From assembly GCA_031289875.1 (NCBI GenBank), contig JAITOO010000137.1, forward strand, positions 1-8,957: 8,957 nt of DNA. Direction: 5' to 3'. The first letter of the stretch is position 1. Each line of letters begins with the position of its first letter. The position numbers were made by a program, and so were the translations under genes. Below are positions 1 to 7,936 of this stretch, piece by piece. Below the pieces are notes generated by a model, which saw only the letters and a program-made list of their open reading frames with translations, did not search any database and was not told the DNA's origin. This DNA comes from Flavobacteriaceae bacterium. GTDB taxonomy: Bacteria > Bacteroidota > Bacteroidia > Flavobacteriales > Weeksellaceae.

Positions 1-70
1 ATCTGTTATAGGTTGTTTATTTTTTGTTACTTAAGTGCCTGATTCAATTGATTTATATGTATTTACGCCT

Positions 71-3000
71 CTAATTCAATCTAAAATCCAACAACAAATT
101 TTCCTCAATTTCGTTTAGCAGTTCTTTGGTAATGCTCACGCGTTTGTTCAATGAGGAAGATTCCAGAAACAGCGTGTTTTTCTCGTCATGTATCTCAAAA
201 TGAATCTCTTTCACGCCTTTGTTCTGGTCGCAGACTTTGAGCAGGGAGGTTAGCGTATTTTCGTCCAAATCTTCCAAATTTATTTTGACCGTCAAACGTT
301 TGGAATGTTTGGTTATAACGCTGCTCAACTCTTCTATATTCAGCACGTTAATGTAAACGTAACCGTTGTCTCGTATCATGCCGACGGTAATCCTCACCAA
401 GATGAACAAGTTGGCAATCAGATATTTTTGCAAGTCCAAATAATTTTTTTTGAGTTTGAGCGAGAGTGTTCCGGTCTTGTCTTCGATGTCGAAAAACGCC
501 ATTCGAGTTCTGCCGTCATCTACTTCTCGATGTTCAAATTTTGTAATCATTCCTGCCACATAAATTTCTTTATTGATGTATTTTTCCTTGTTTTCATTGA
601 TTTCAGCAATATTTTTCGGCTTGATTAATGCCAACTCGTATTTATAATTGTCCATCGGCTGCGCTGAAATGTAAATTCCGACGACTTCCTTTTCCTTTCC
701 GAGTCTCTGCATGGCGTTCCATTCCGGCACTTTTGGAATTGCGGGCTTCATCACGTCAAAAGCGTCGTCTCCCAAATCTCCGAACAGAGAATTTTGAGCA
801 GAATTTTTATTGTCCTGATAAGCAACGCCGTAGCGCACTAATTTTTCAATGGTTGAAGAGCCGTTTTCCTCCTCAAAAAACTGTGCGCGGCAGCCTTCCG
901 TCAGTTCGTCGAAAGCGCCCGCCAGCACCAAGTTTTCCAAAACTTTTTTATTGATGTTTTTCAAATCCACACGTTCAAAAAATTCAAACAAACTGCGGTA
1001 TTTTCCGTTCTTATCTCTCTCTTTCACAATGGATTCCACCGCATTTTCGCCAATTCCTTTAATTGCTCCCATACCAAAGCGGATTGCCCCTTTTTCGTTC
1101 ACGGTAAATTTATAGTCGCTTTCGTTGATGTCGGGTCCCAACACGATAATTCCCATGTTTTTACATTCTTCCATGAAAAAAGTCAGCGTGCTGAGGTTGT
1201 TCAGCCAGTTGCTCAACAGCGAAGCCATAAATTCCGCAGGGTAGTGCGCTTTCAGATATGCCGTCTGGAAAGCGACAAAAGCATAGCAGGTCGAGTGCGA
1301 TTTGTTGAAAGCGTATTGTGCAAAGGCTTTCCAGTCTTCCCATATTTTTTTCAGCACAATTTCGGGGTGTCCGCGTTCGATAGCGCCTTCTAAAAAATGG
1401 GTTTCCATTTTATTCAGCACTTCTATCTGCTTCTTTCCCATTGCTTTACGCAGAACGTCAGCTTCACCTTTGGTAAATCCCGCCAATTTTTGAGACAATA
1501 ACATCACTTGTTCTTGATAAACCGTAATTCCATATGTATCAGACAGATACTCTTCCATGTCGGGCAAGTCGTAAGTAATCGGCTCTTCTTTGTGCTTTCG
1601 TTTGATGAAATTCGGAATGTATTGCAGAGGACCGGGACGATACAAGGCGTTCATCGCTATCAAGTCCTCGAATTTGTCGGGCTGCAAGGCTTTGAGGTGT
1701 TTCTGCATTCCGGACGATTCGTATTGGAAAATCCCAATCGTATTTCCGTTTTTAAAAATGCGGTACGTCAGTTCGTCATCTAACGGAATGCTGTCAATAT
1801 CAGGTAACTCCTTGCCTCTTTTCTTGATGATTTCTACTGTGTCGCTGATAATGGTTAGAGTTCTAAGTCCCAAAAAGTCCATTTTCAACAGTCCGGCGCT
1901 CTCCACCACTGAGTTGTCGAACTGAGAAACCAGCAGGCTGGAATCTTTGGCAACGGAGAGAGGCACGAGGTTGGTTATATCTTCGGGAGTGATGATTACT
2001 CCGCAGGCGTGAACTCCTGTATTTCTGATGCTTCCCTCCAAATTGCAAGCATTTTGAATCACTTTTCCTTCCAAATCATCAGTTTCGAATTTGTATCTCA
2101 ATTGCAAGACAGGTTCAGCTTCGTCTTTGTATTCATCTTTTAATTCTTTCTCGGATTTATTTTTTAACTTGGTTAAATTCAGATGAGAAGGAAGATTTTT
2201 TGATAAGCGGTCGGTTTCGTTCAAAGGCAATTCCAGCACGCGTCCGGCATCTCGGATAGCGGAACGTCCCGCCAGCGTGCCGTAGGTAATTATCTGAGCG
2301 ACTTGATTTTCGCCGTATTTTTCAACCACCCATTGAATGATTTTTTCGCGCCCGCGGTCGTCAAAGTCGATGTCTATGTCGGGAAGCGAAATGCGGTCAG
2401 GATTGAGGAAACGCTCAAACAGAAGGTCATATTTTATTGGGTCAATGTTAGTTATGCTTATACAGTAAGCAACAGCAGAGCCTGCCGCCGAGCCTCGTCC
2501 CGGTCCGACAGAAACGCCCATTTTGCGCGCCTGAGAAGTGAAATCCTGAACAATCAAAAAATAACCCGGATAGCCTGTTTTTGAGATGGTTTCCAGTTCA
2601 AATTCCAAGCGTTCCCTGATATTTTGAGGTAGATTTTCTCCATAGCGTTTTTTTGCTCCTTCCCATGTAAGGTGTGCCAAATAAGCATTTTCACCGCATT
2701 TTCCGCCGTCGAGTTCATCTTGGGGATTTTTAAATTCCTGAGGAATATCGAATTTTGGAAGCAAAACGTTTCGTTTCAGTTCATAAGGTTCAAATTTTTT
2801 CAGAAAATCAGAAAAATTTTCGACAGCTTCAGGAACATCTGAAAACAGTTCTGCCATTTTTTCCTGAGATTTGAAATCAAACTGGTTGTTTGGAAGCCCG
2901 AAACGCGTTCCAAATCCGCGACCTATCGGCGTAGATTTTTTTTCTCCATCTTTGATGCAAAGTAGAATGTCTTGAGTTTCAGACTCCTCCTGATTTATGT

Positions 3001-4438
3001 AAAAGACATCGTTTTGAGCCAAAATTTTTACGCCGTATTTTTTTGCAAATTTGAGCAGTGTCTTGTTCAAGTGTTCTTCTTCGTTCAAGCCGTGCCGAAG
3101 CAGTTCCACGTAAAAATCGCCGCCGAAAAGATTGTGCCAATACACGAAAGCGTCTTCTGCCTGTTTCTCTCCGACGTTCAAAATCAAACTTGGTATTTCT
3201 GAGTACAGGCTTCCCGTTGTAGCGATAAGATTTTCCTTGTACTGCTCAATCAAATCCTTGCCAATTCTCGGATAGCCGGCGTATAAACCTATTTTATAGC
3301 CCAAAGTGGAAAGCTTGGAAAGATTTTTAAATCCTGCATGGTTTTTCGCCAGCAGAATTTGCGTATATCGGCGGTCAGGATTGTCTTTGGTGAATTTGTT
3401 CTGGCGATAAGTTTCGGAAATATACAGTTCGCAGCCGATAATCGGGAGAATTTCTTTCTGCAAAGGCTCGGACAACTCGCCTTCTGCTACTTTCCGATTG
3501 TGTTCCTTGATTTTATCGTTAAATTTTTTTGTTTCATTCAAATAGAGAAATGATCCCATCAAATTACCCGAATCGGTGATTCCCAACGCAGGCATGTGAT
3601 ATTCCGCCGCTTTGGCGAGCAAATCGGAATGCTGGTTGGGCGAAGTCAAAATGGAATAGACGGAATGCGTATGAAAATGGAAAAAATCGGCAAAATAGAT
3701 GTCTTTTGTAGATTTTTTCTCCTCAATTACTTGTTCTCCGGCTTTTTGCTTGAATGCTCCAACCTGTTCTCTGACAACAATATCGAAAGGGTTGAACGGT
3801 TCGGAATGCAGGGCTATGAAATCGTCTAATTGCTGCTCCGTGAAAAACAGTTGGGAAGCTTTGACCTGCCGCAGGCGGACTAATTCCCAGAAAGCCTGCG
3901 CTGTGGCGTTCACGTCAGCCGCCGCGTTGTGCGCTTCGTCGAAGTTGTATCCGAAAAGTTTTTGGTAGAGTTCTGCAAGTTTGGGATATTTGAAACCGCC
4001 TCCTACGCCTCCCGGCAGAGCGCAAAAATTCGTTCCCTCAACAGCGGTGTCTATCAAAGGAAGTTTGGCAATGCTGTTTTCAATGGATTTTCGGTAAAAT
4101 TCCGCCCCAACAATAGGTATGTCGAAAGCAATATTTTGTCCGACCAAAAGGGTGTCTTCGGCGAGCAGAGCGTTGAACTGTTCTAAAATTGTTTTTAAAT
4201 CATGACCTTCTGTCAATGCTTTTTCCGTGCTGATGCCGTGAATTTTTTGCGCATTGTAGGGAATGTCGTAGCCTTCGGGCTTGATTATATAATCTTGATT
4301 TTCAATCAGATTTCCGTTTTCATCATGCAATTGCCAAGCAATCTGCACCATGCGGGGCCAATTGGCTGAATCGGAGACGGGTGCGCTTGCATTAGCGGGC
4401 AAACCGGTAGTTTCGGTATCAAAAACTAAAAATTTCAT
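71..4438 (-). CDS. dnaE: DNA polymerase III alpha subunit with fused N-terminal 3'-5' exonuclease
   Basis: Catalytic subunit of the replicative DNA polymerase, 1455 residues, complete (ATG to TAG). Residues 1-190 are a DnaQ-like DEDDh proofreading exonuclease with all catalytic residues visible: D7 and E9 (FDTETTGL), D106 (QNIAFD), H170 and D175 (HNAAAD). A PHP domain follows at about 250-480, with HFHTHS at 254-259. The polymerase core has GPGRGSAAGS near 645-655, catalytic D687 and D689 in PDIDIDF, and the third aspartate D854 in KMDFLGLRTLT. Helix-hairpin-helix sequence lies near 1100-1140 and an OB fold near 1290-1330. QNSLF at 1215-1219 fits the sliding-clamp-binding QxxLF motif. Family knowledge: proteins of this size with a fused exonuclease are common in Bacteroidota, whereas E. 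coli keeps the exonuclease as separate DnaQ. Several usual PHP metal ligands are replaced (see findings), so proofreading probably rests on the N-terminal domain. It is transcribed alone here, divergent from etfB; the next gene downstream is outside the window. Confidence 0.97.
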   Translation of the reverse strand: MKFLVFDTETTGLPANASAPVSDSANWPRMVQIAWQLHDENGNLIENQDYIIKPEGYDIPYNAQKIHGISTEKALTEGHDLKTILEQFNALLAEDTLLVGQNIAFDIPIVGAEFYRKSIENSIAKLPLIDTAVEGTNFCALPGGVGGGFKYPKLAELYQKLFGYNFDEAHNAAADVNATAQAFWELVRLRQVKASQLFFTEQQLDDFIALHSEPFNPFDIVVREQVGAFKQKAGEQVIEEKKSTKDIYFADFFHFHTHSVYSILTSPNQHSDLLAKAAEYHMPALGITDSGNLMGSFLYLNETKKFNDKIKEHNRKVAEGELSEPLQKEILPIIGCELYISETYRQNKFTKDNPDRRYTQILLAKNHAGFKNLSKLSTLGYKIGLYAGYPRIGKDLIEQYKENLIATTGSLYSEIPSLILNVGEKQAEDAFVYWHNLFGGDFYVELLRHGLNEEEHLNKTLLKFAKKYGVKILAQNDVFYINQEESETQDILLCIKDGEKKSTPIGRGFGTRFGLPNNQFDFKSQEKMAELFSDVPEAVENFSDFLKKFEPYELKRNVLLPKFDIPQEFKNPQDELDGGKCGENAYLAHLTWEGAKKRYGENLPQNIRERLEFELETISKTGYPGYFLIVQDFTSQARKMGVSVGPGRGSAAGSAVAYCISITNIDPIKYDLLFERFLNPDRISLPDIDIDFDDRGREKIIQWVVEKYGENQVAQIITYGTLAGRSAIRDAGRVLELPLNETDRLSKNLPSHLNLTKLKNKSEKELKDEYKDEAEPVLQLRYKFETDDLEGKVIQNACNLEGSIRNTGVHACGVIITPEDITNLVPLSVAKDSSLLVSQFDNSVVESAGLLKMDFLGLRTLTIISDTVEIIKKRGKELPDIDSIPLDDELTYRIFKNGNTIGIFQYESSGMQKHLKALQPDKFEDLIAMNALYRPGPLQYIPNFIKRKHKEEPITYDLPDMEEYLSDTYGITVYQEQVMLLSQKLAGFTKGEADVLRKAMGKKQIEVLNKMETHFLEGAIERGHPEIVLKKIWEDWKAFAQYAFNKSHSTCYAFVAFQTAYLKAHYPAEFMASLLSNWLNNLSTLTFFMEECKNMGIIVLGPDINESDYKFTVNEKGAIRFGMGAIKGIGENAVESIVKERDKNGKYRSLFEFFERVDLKNINKKVLENLVLAGAFDELTEGCRAQFFEEENGSSTIEKLVRYGVAYQDNKNSAQNSLFGDLGDDAFDVMKPAIPKVPEWNAMQRLGKEKEVVGIYISAQPMDNYKYELALIKPKNIAEINENKEKYINKEIYVAGMITKFEHREVDDGRTRMAFFDIEDKTGTLSLKLKKNYLDLQKYLIANLFILVRITVGMIRDNGYVYINVLNIEELSSVITKHSKRLTVKINLEDLDENTLTSLLKVCDQNKGVKEIHFEIHDEKNTLFLESSSLNKRVSITKELLNEIEENLLLDFRLN

Positions 4439-4763
4439 ATTTTACAAAGTTACGATTTAATTGCTAAATGAGAGAATTTGAAAAATTGGGAATGGGTAAA
4501 TACAGGCTGTTTGGATAATGATTTTATTTTAACCTGAGTTTGGCGTAAAAAAATGCAAAAAAGAGTTGGTCAGTGTGTTATGTGGTTGTTTTTCAAAAAT
4601 TTCCATTTGGTTATTCAAGACGATTCGCTGAATTATAATGGTTCCTTTTTCCTTTGAAAAATATCAAAAATATTATTTTCTTTCACTCAAAATGGGTCTT
4701 TTGGCAATTTTCACTTTTCATTTTCCAAAATTTCACTACATTAGTAGCGAAAAAAATATCCGA
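4439..4763. other. Divergent spacer between dnaE and etfB
   Basis: This 325-base AT-rich spacer separates two divergent genes and must hold both promoters. I found the dnaE -7 box at 4445-4452 but no exact TAnnTTTG facing etfB; the nearest is TACATTAG at 4737-4744, one mismatch, with no matching -33 box. An AT-only imperfect hairpin can be drawn at 4656-4680, too weak to call a terminator. A reading frame is open from 4638 into etfB, but its first 42 codons encode no recognisable ETF sequence. No tRNA or other RNA gene is apparent. Confidence 0.6.
4445..4452 (-). promoter_or_regulatory. Putative -7 promoter element of dnaE
   Basis: TAACTTTG on the minus strand matches the Bacteroidota -7 consensus TAnnTTTG exactly. 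Only six bases separate it from the dnaE ATG, so a transcript from it would have almost no 5' leader. No TTG or TTTG sits at the usual distance of about 17-23 bases upstream, so the -33 half is weak. An 8-base match in AT-rich DNA can arise by chance; its position just ahead of the start is the main support. Confidence 0.45.
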
Positions 4764-5510
4764 ATGAAAATATTAACAGCTATCAGTAGTGTTCCCGACA
4801 CTACATCCAAAATTAATTTCACAGCAGATAATACACAATTCGACAAAAACGGCGTGCAGTTTGTCATTAATCCACAGGACGAGTTTTGCCTCAGCAAAGC
4901 CGTTTATTTGCAGGAACAGCAAGGGGCGGAAGTTACCATTGTTACTGTCGGCGACGTTTCCGTTGAACCTGTGATGAGAAAAGCGTTGGCGATTGGAGCG
5001 AAAGATGCCGTCAGAGTAAACGCTAATCACACTGACAGCCAGAACGTTGCAAAAGAAATTGCGGCGGTGGCGAAAGACGGCGGTTACGATATTATCCTTT
5101 TCGGAAAGGAATCACTCGACTACAACGGCGGACAGGTGGCAGGCTTGGCAGCTGCTGAACTTGGACTGTCTTTTGTGAATGGAGTTATCGGGCTGGAAAT
5201 CAATGGAAACTCAGCGAAAGTTGTCCGCGAAACCGACAACGGAAAAGAAACCCTTCTGGTCGATATGCCGGTTGTCCTTGCAGGTCAAAAAGGTTTGGTC
5301 GAAGAAAATGAACTGAAAATCCCGAACATGAGGGGAATTATGACTGCTAAAACAAAACTGTTAAAAGTGGTTGAACCTCAATTTACTGAGACTAAAATCA
5401 GGACAATTTCTTATGAAAAACCCAAATCTCGCTCTGCGGTAGTTTTGGTTGATAAAGACAATCTTGACGAACTCGTAAGGCTTTTGCACGAAGAAGCCAA
5501 AGTTATATAA
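4764..5510 (+). CDS. etfB: Electron transfer flavoprotein, beta subunit
   Basis: 248-residue small subunit of the ETF heterodimer, a soluble carrier that takes electrons from acyl-CoA and related dehydrogenases and passes them toward the quinone pool. The start MKILTAISSVPDT matches the usual ETF-beta beginning, so I chose ATG 4764 over the in-frame ATGs at 4638 and 4692, which would add 42 or 24 unrelated residues. The nucleotide (AMP) site is visible as GKESLDYNGGQV at 114-125. The family signature region follows at about 153-172 (RETDNGKETLLVDMP), then the NMRGIMTAK loop at 188-196. Its length is typical of the family. etfA begins 30 bases downstream on the same strand, so the two are almost certainly co-transcribed. 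No acyl-CoA dehydrogenase is adjacent in the window, so the electron donor is unknown. Sequence inspection alone does not show whether this ETF is the ordinary or the electron-bifurcating kind. Confidence 0.95.
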   Translation: MKILTAISSVPDTTSKINFTADNTQFDKNGVQFVINPQDEFCLSKAVYLQEQQGAEVTIVTVGDVSVEPVMRKALAIGAKDAVRVNANHTDSQNVAKEIAAVAKDGGYDIILFGKESLDYNGGQVAGLAAAELGLSFVNGVIGLEINGNSAKVVRETDNGKETLLVDMPVVLAGQKGLVEENELKIPNMRGIMTAKTKLLKVVEPQFTETKIRTISYEKPKSRSAVVLVDKDNLDELVRLLHEEAKVI

Positions 5511-5540
5511 ATCAACTAATTAATAATTTAAAAGAAAAAA

Positions 5541-6488
5541 ATGATTTACGCATATATCGAAAATTCCAACGGAAAATATAAAAAATCAGCATTTGAGGCG
5601 GTTTCTTACGCCAAAACTCTTGCCGACAACCTCAACGATTCTGTAACTGCGCTGACTTTCAACTCAGAAGAAAATTCTGAAGTTCTTTACAAATACGGAG
5701 CTTCCCAAGTGGTAAACGTCAAAAATGAGGCGTTGAAAACCTTTAACCCGAAAACTTATGCTTCTGTTATTGAGCAGATTGCAGACGGAACTCTCTTTGT
5801 TTTTTCACATTCCGGCGAAAGTTTGTCCATTGCGCCGTATTTGGCAAAAGCAAAAAATGCCGCATACATTACCAACGTTATCGCTGTTCCTGAAAGCGTT
5901 TCGCCGTTCCGAGCGAAAAGAAATTCTTTTTCTGGAAAAGCGATTGCTTTGGTAGAAACATCAATGCCTAATCTATTGATTACCATCGCACAAGGCGCTG
6001 TCGGGATAAAAGAAAATCCGGTGCAGGGAAGCGAAGAAAATCCTGTGGTAACAGTCGCTGAAGACCCTCATTACAAAGTAGAAAGTGTGGAAAAGTCTTC
6101 CGAAAAGTTGAATTTAAAAGAAGCCGAACTTGTTGTCAGCGGAGGGCGAGGCATGAAATCTCCTGAAAATTGGGGTATTTTGGAAGACTTGGCAGAGACG
6201 CTGGGCGCAGCAACCGCTTGTTCCAAACCTGTTGCCGACAGCGGTTGGCGACCTCATGCCGAACACGTCGGGCAGACGGGAAAAAGTATTGCGCCAAAAC
6301 TCTACATTGCAATAGGGATTTCAGGCGCAATCCAGCATTTGGCAGGCGTGAACGGCAGCAAGACGATGGTGGTCATCAACAACGACCCAGAGGCGCCTTT
6401 TTTCAAATCCGCCGACTACGGCGTGGTCGCCGATTTGTTTGAGGCAGTTCCGAAATTGACGGAAAAATTGAGGGATTTTAAAGGATAA
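5541..6488 (+). CDS. etfA: Electron transfer flavoprotein, alpha subunit
   Basis: 315-residue large subunit of ETF, which binds the redox-active FAD. Residues 1-190 form the less conserved N-terminal domain. From about 197 the FAD domain is textbook: [14 protein letters not shown] at 198-211, [23 protein letters not shown] at about 226-248 in pieces, [16 protein letters not shown] at 254-269, and [16 protein letters not shown] at 279-294. The combination SKPV..GWRPH is the form I associate with Bacteroidota ETFs. It starts at ATG 5541, 30 bases after etfB, behind an A-rich stretch with no Shine-Dalgarno sequence, as expected for the phylum. It ends at TAA 6486-6488, 57 bases before the end of the convergent HMG-CoA reductase gene. 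No strong terminator hairpin is visible in that gap, so antisense read-through in either direction is possible. Confidence 0.97.
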   Translation: MIYAYIENSNGKYKKSAFEAVSYAKTLADNLNDSVTALTFNSEENSEVLYKYGASQVVNVKNEALKTFNPKTYASVIEQIADGTLFVFSHSGESLSIAPYLAKAKNAAYITNVIAVPESVSPFRAKRNSFSGKAIALVETSMPNLLITIAQGAVGIKENPVQGSEENPVVTVAEDPHYKVESVEKSSEKLNLKEAELVVSGGRGMKSPENWGILEDLAETLGAATACSKPVADSGWRPHAEHVGQTGKSIAPKLYIAIGISGAIQHLAGVNGSKTMVVINNDPEAPFFKSADYGVVADLFEAVPKLTEKLRDFKG

Positions 6489-6545
6489 TAAACTCTGATT
6501 CAGCGTTGAAGAACGACCGTTTATTATGGTTATTATTCGTGAAAA

Positions 6546-7880
6546 TCAGTTTTTTCCGCTTCTCAGCCTTTCAAATTCGTCAATGACTAAATGGTGGGAA
6601 ACCGTCTTGTCTTTGAAAAAATTGACAAAATGCTGTTTTTCATCTTCTGTTGCTCCGAGTTGATTCAAGATGTTGAGCAAGTGCATTTTCATGTGCCCTT
6701 TTTGGATTCCCGTTGTTACCAGCGAGCGCAGAGCGGCAAAATTCTGCGCAAGCCCTGCGACTGCGGCAATTTGCATCAATTTTTCGGCAGAAGGATTGCT
6801 CAAAATCTCCAACGCAGCCGTTACCAAAGGGTGCAGTTTGGTCAGTCCGCCGACCACTCCAACCGCCAAAGGCAGATCAATCCAAAAGCGGAAAATTCCG
6901 TCGTCGGTAGTGCAATGCGTTAAACTGCTGTATTTTCCGTTTCGTGAAGCGTAAGTGTGGGCGCAGGCTTCCACTGCTCGGAAATCATTTCCTGTGGCGA
7001 TGATGACGGAATCTACGCCGTTCATGATGCCTTTGTTGTGCGTTGCAGCACGGTAAGGCTCTATTTCTGCGATTTTTACCGCCTGTTTGAATTTCCATGC
7101 AAATTCTTCGGGAAAAATTCCGCCGTCGTCTTTCAAATCTTCAATGGGACAGCTGACTTCTGCGCGGGCGATGCATTCGGGCGTGTAGTTGGAAAGTATT
7201 GACATGATGACCTGCACTGAATCTTTTTCTTCGAGAGGAAAAAGATCGGATTTTTGAATTTCTTCTTTCAAAGTTCGGGAGAACTGCTCCAGACAAGAGT
7301 TGATGAAATTTGCGCCCATGCTGTCTTTTGTATCGAAATCTGCTTGAATTTGAAAATAATTTTCCAGTTCAGCTGTCTTGTCAATAAGTTTGAGGTTTAA
7401 AATTCCGCCTCCGCGCCTGCGCATATTTTTGGTTATATCTTGCGTATTTTCAAAGAGTTGGTGTTTCAGGAAGCGGTCAAACCAAGATTTCAGTTTTTCG
7501 TGATTTCCTTTGAAGATGAAATGCACGTGCCCCGATTTGGAAAAGCCCAAGATGGAGGTTTTGAAACCGCCTTTGTCGAGCCAAAATTTGGCAGATTTGG
7601 AAGCCGCCGCTACGACAGAACTTTCTTCAATAACCATCGGAATGGCGTATAGTTCATTGTTTATTAAAAAATTAGGAGCTATTCCGAAAGGCATGTAAAA
7701 ATTGGAAATGGTATTTTCTGAAAATTCTTCGTGAAGTTTTTGAAGTTCCTGATTTTTATTCCAATATTGAGTGAGAATGTTTTTAATATCTTCTGACCGG
7801 TGAGCGTATTCTTGTATCAACCAATTGATTTTCTTGTCTTTATCGAGTTTAGAGAATCCTTCTATGATTTTATTTTTCAT
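6546..7880 (-). CDS. mvaA: Class II hydroxymethylglutaryl-CoA reductase
   Basis: 444-residue HMG-CoA reductase, interconverting HMG-CoA and mevalonate with NAD(P)H. Visible motifs in order: substrate-binding ENTISNFYMPFG at 55-66; PMVIEESSVVAAAS at 81-94, whose Glu pair carries the catalytic glutamate; DSMGANFIN at 186-194, the dinucleotide-binding motif; catalytic K283 in THNKGIMNGVDS; catalytic D299 in ATGNDFRAVEA; and the C-terminal general-acid H396 in GHMKMH. The Lys-Asp and Lys-His spacings agree with the Pseudomonas mevalonii enzyme (K267, D283, H381). There is no membrane anchor, so it is cytosolic, and the length is normal for class II. Automated annotation often calls such proteins degradative; in Bacteroidota that have the mevalonate route to isoprenoids a biosynthetic role is equally likely, and the cofactor cannot be told from sequence. 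No other mevalonate gene is in the window. The start at 7880 is supported by a promoter 20 bases upstream. Confidence 0.95.
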   Translation of the reverse strand: MKNKIIEGFSKLDKDKKINWLIQEYAHRSEDIKNILTQYWNKNQELQKLHEEFSENTISNFYMPFGIAPNFLINNELYAIPMVIEESSVVAAASKSAKFWLDKGGFKTSILGFSKSGHVHFIFKGNHEKLKSWFDRFLKHQLFENTQDITKNMRRRGGGILNLKLIDKTAELENYFQIQADFDTKDSMGANFINSCLEQFSRTLKEEIQKSDLFPLEEKDSVQVIMSILSNYTPECIARAEVSCPIEDLKDDGGIFPEEFAWKFKQAVKIAEIEPYRAATHNKGIMNGVDSVIIATGNDFRAVEACAHTYASRNGKYSSLTHCTTDDGIFRFWIDLPLAVGVVGGLTKLHPLVTAALEILSNPSAEKLMQIAAVAGLAQNFAALRSLVTTGIQKGHMKMHLLNILNQLGATEDEKQHFVNFFKDKTVSHHLVIDEFERLRSGKN

Positions 7881-7899
7881 TTCTGTTATTAAATGTGAA

Positions 7900-7929
7900 C
7901 AAATCTAAGGTTTTTTTGTTTAGAACAAA
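7900..7929 (-). promoter_or_regulatory. Bacteroidota-type promoter of the HMG-CoA reductase gene
   Basis: On the minus strand TTTG (7929-7926) and TAGATTTG (7907-7900) are separated by 18 bases. Both match the primary sigma factor consensus of the phylum, TTTG-N~19-TAnnTTTG. Transcription would begin near 7893-7895, giving a leader of roughly 13-15 bases before the ATG at 7880. Two correctly spaced exact elements right ahead of a gene make this the best-supported promoter in the window. Confidence 0.75.
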
Positions 7930-7932
7930 AAA
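7912..7932. repeat. Perfect inverted repeat overlapping the HMG-CoA reductase promoter
   Basis: Nine-base arms TTTTTTGTT and AACAAAAAA flank a 3-base spacer (TAG). The repeat covers the -33 box and most of the spacer of the reductase promoter, the position of a typical repressor operator. Because the arms are nearly all A/T, a chance origin or a role in DNA bending are alternatives. Confidence 0.5.
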
Positions 7933-7936
7933 TTTC

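Noticed and set aside
1..70. Terminator for dnaE downstream of its stop
   Set aside because: Only an 8-base palindrome (TCAATTGA) is visible and there is no stem plus T-run in the minus direction; the window may end before the real terminator.
305..4186. Many plus-strand frames of 60-110 codons inside dnaE
   Set aside because: All are antisense to the well-supported polymerase gene, and none shows independent protein features.
4656..4680. Terminator or attenuator ahead of etfB
   Set aside because: The stem is made almost wholly of A-T pairs with a 2-base bulge, and no clean T-run follows; it is too weak to call.
6591..7698. Plus-strand frames of 62-110 codons opposite the HMG-CoA reductase gene
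   Set aside because: They are antisense shadows of a gene in which every catalytic motif is present.
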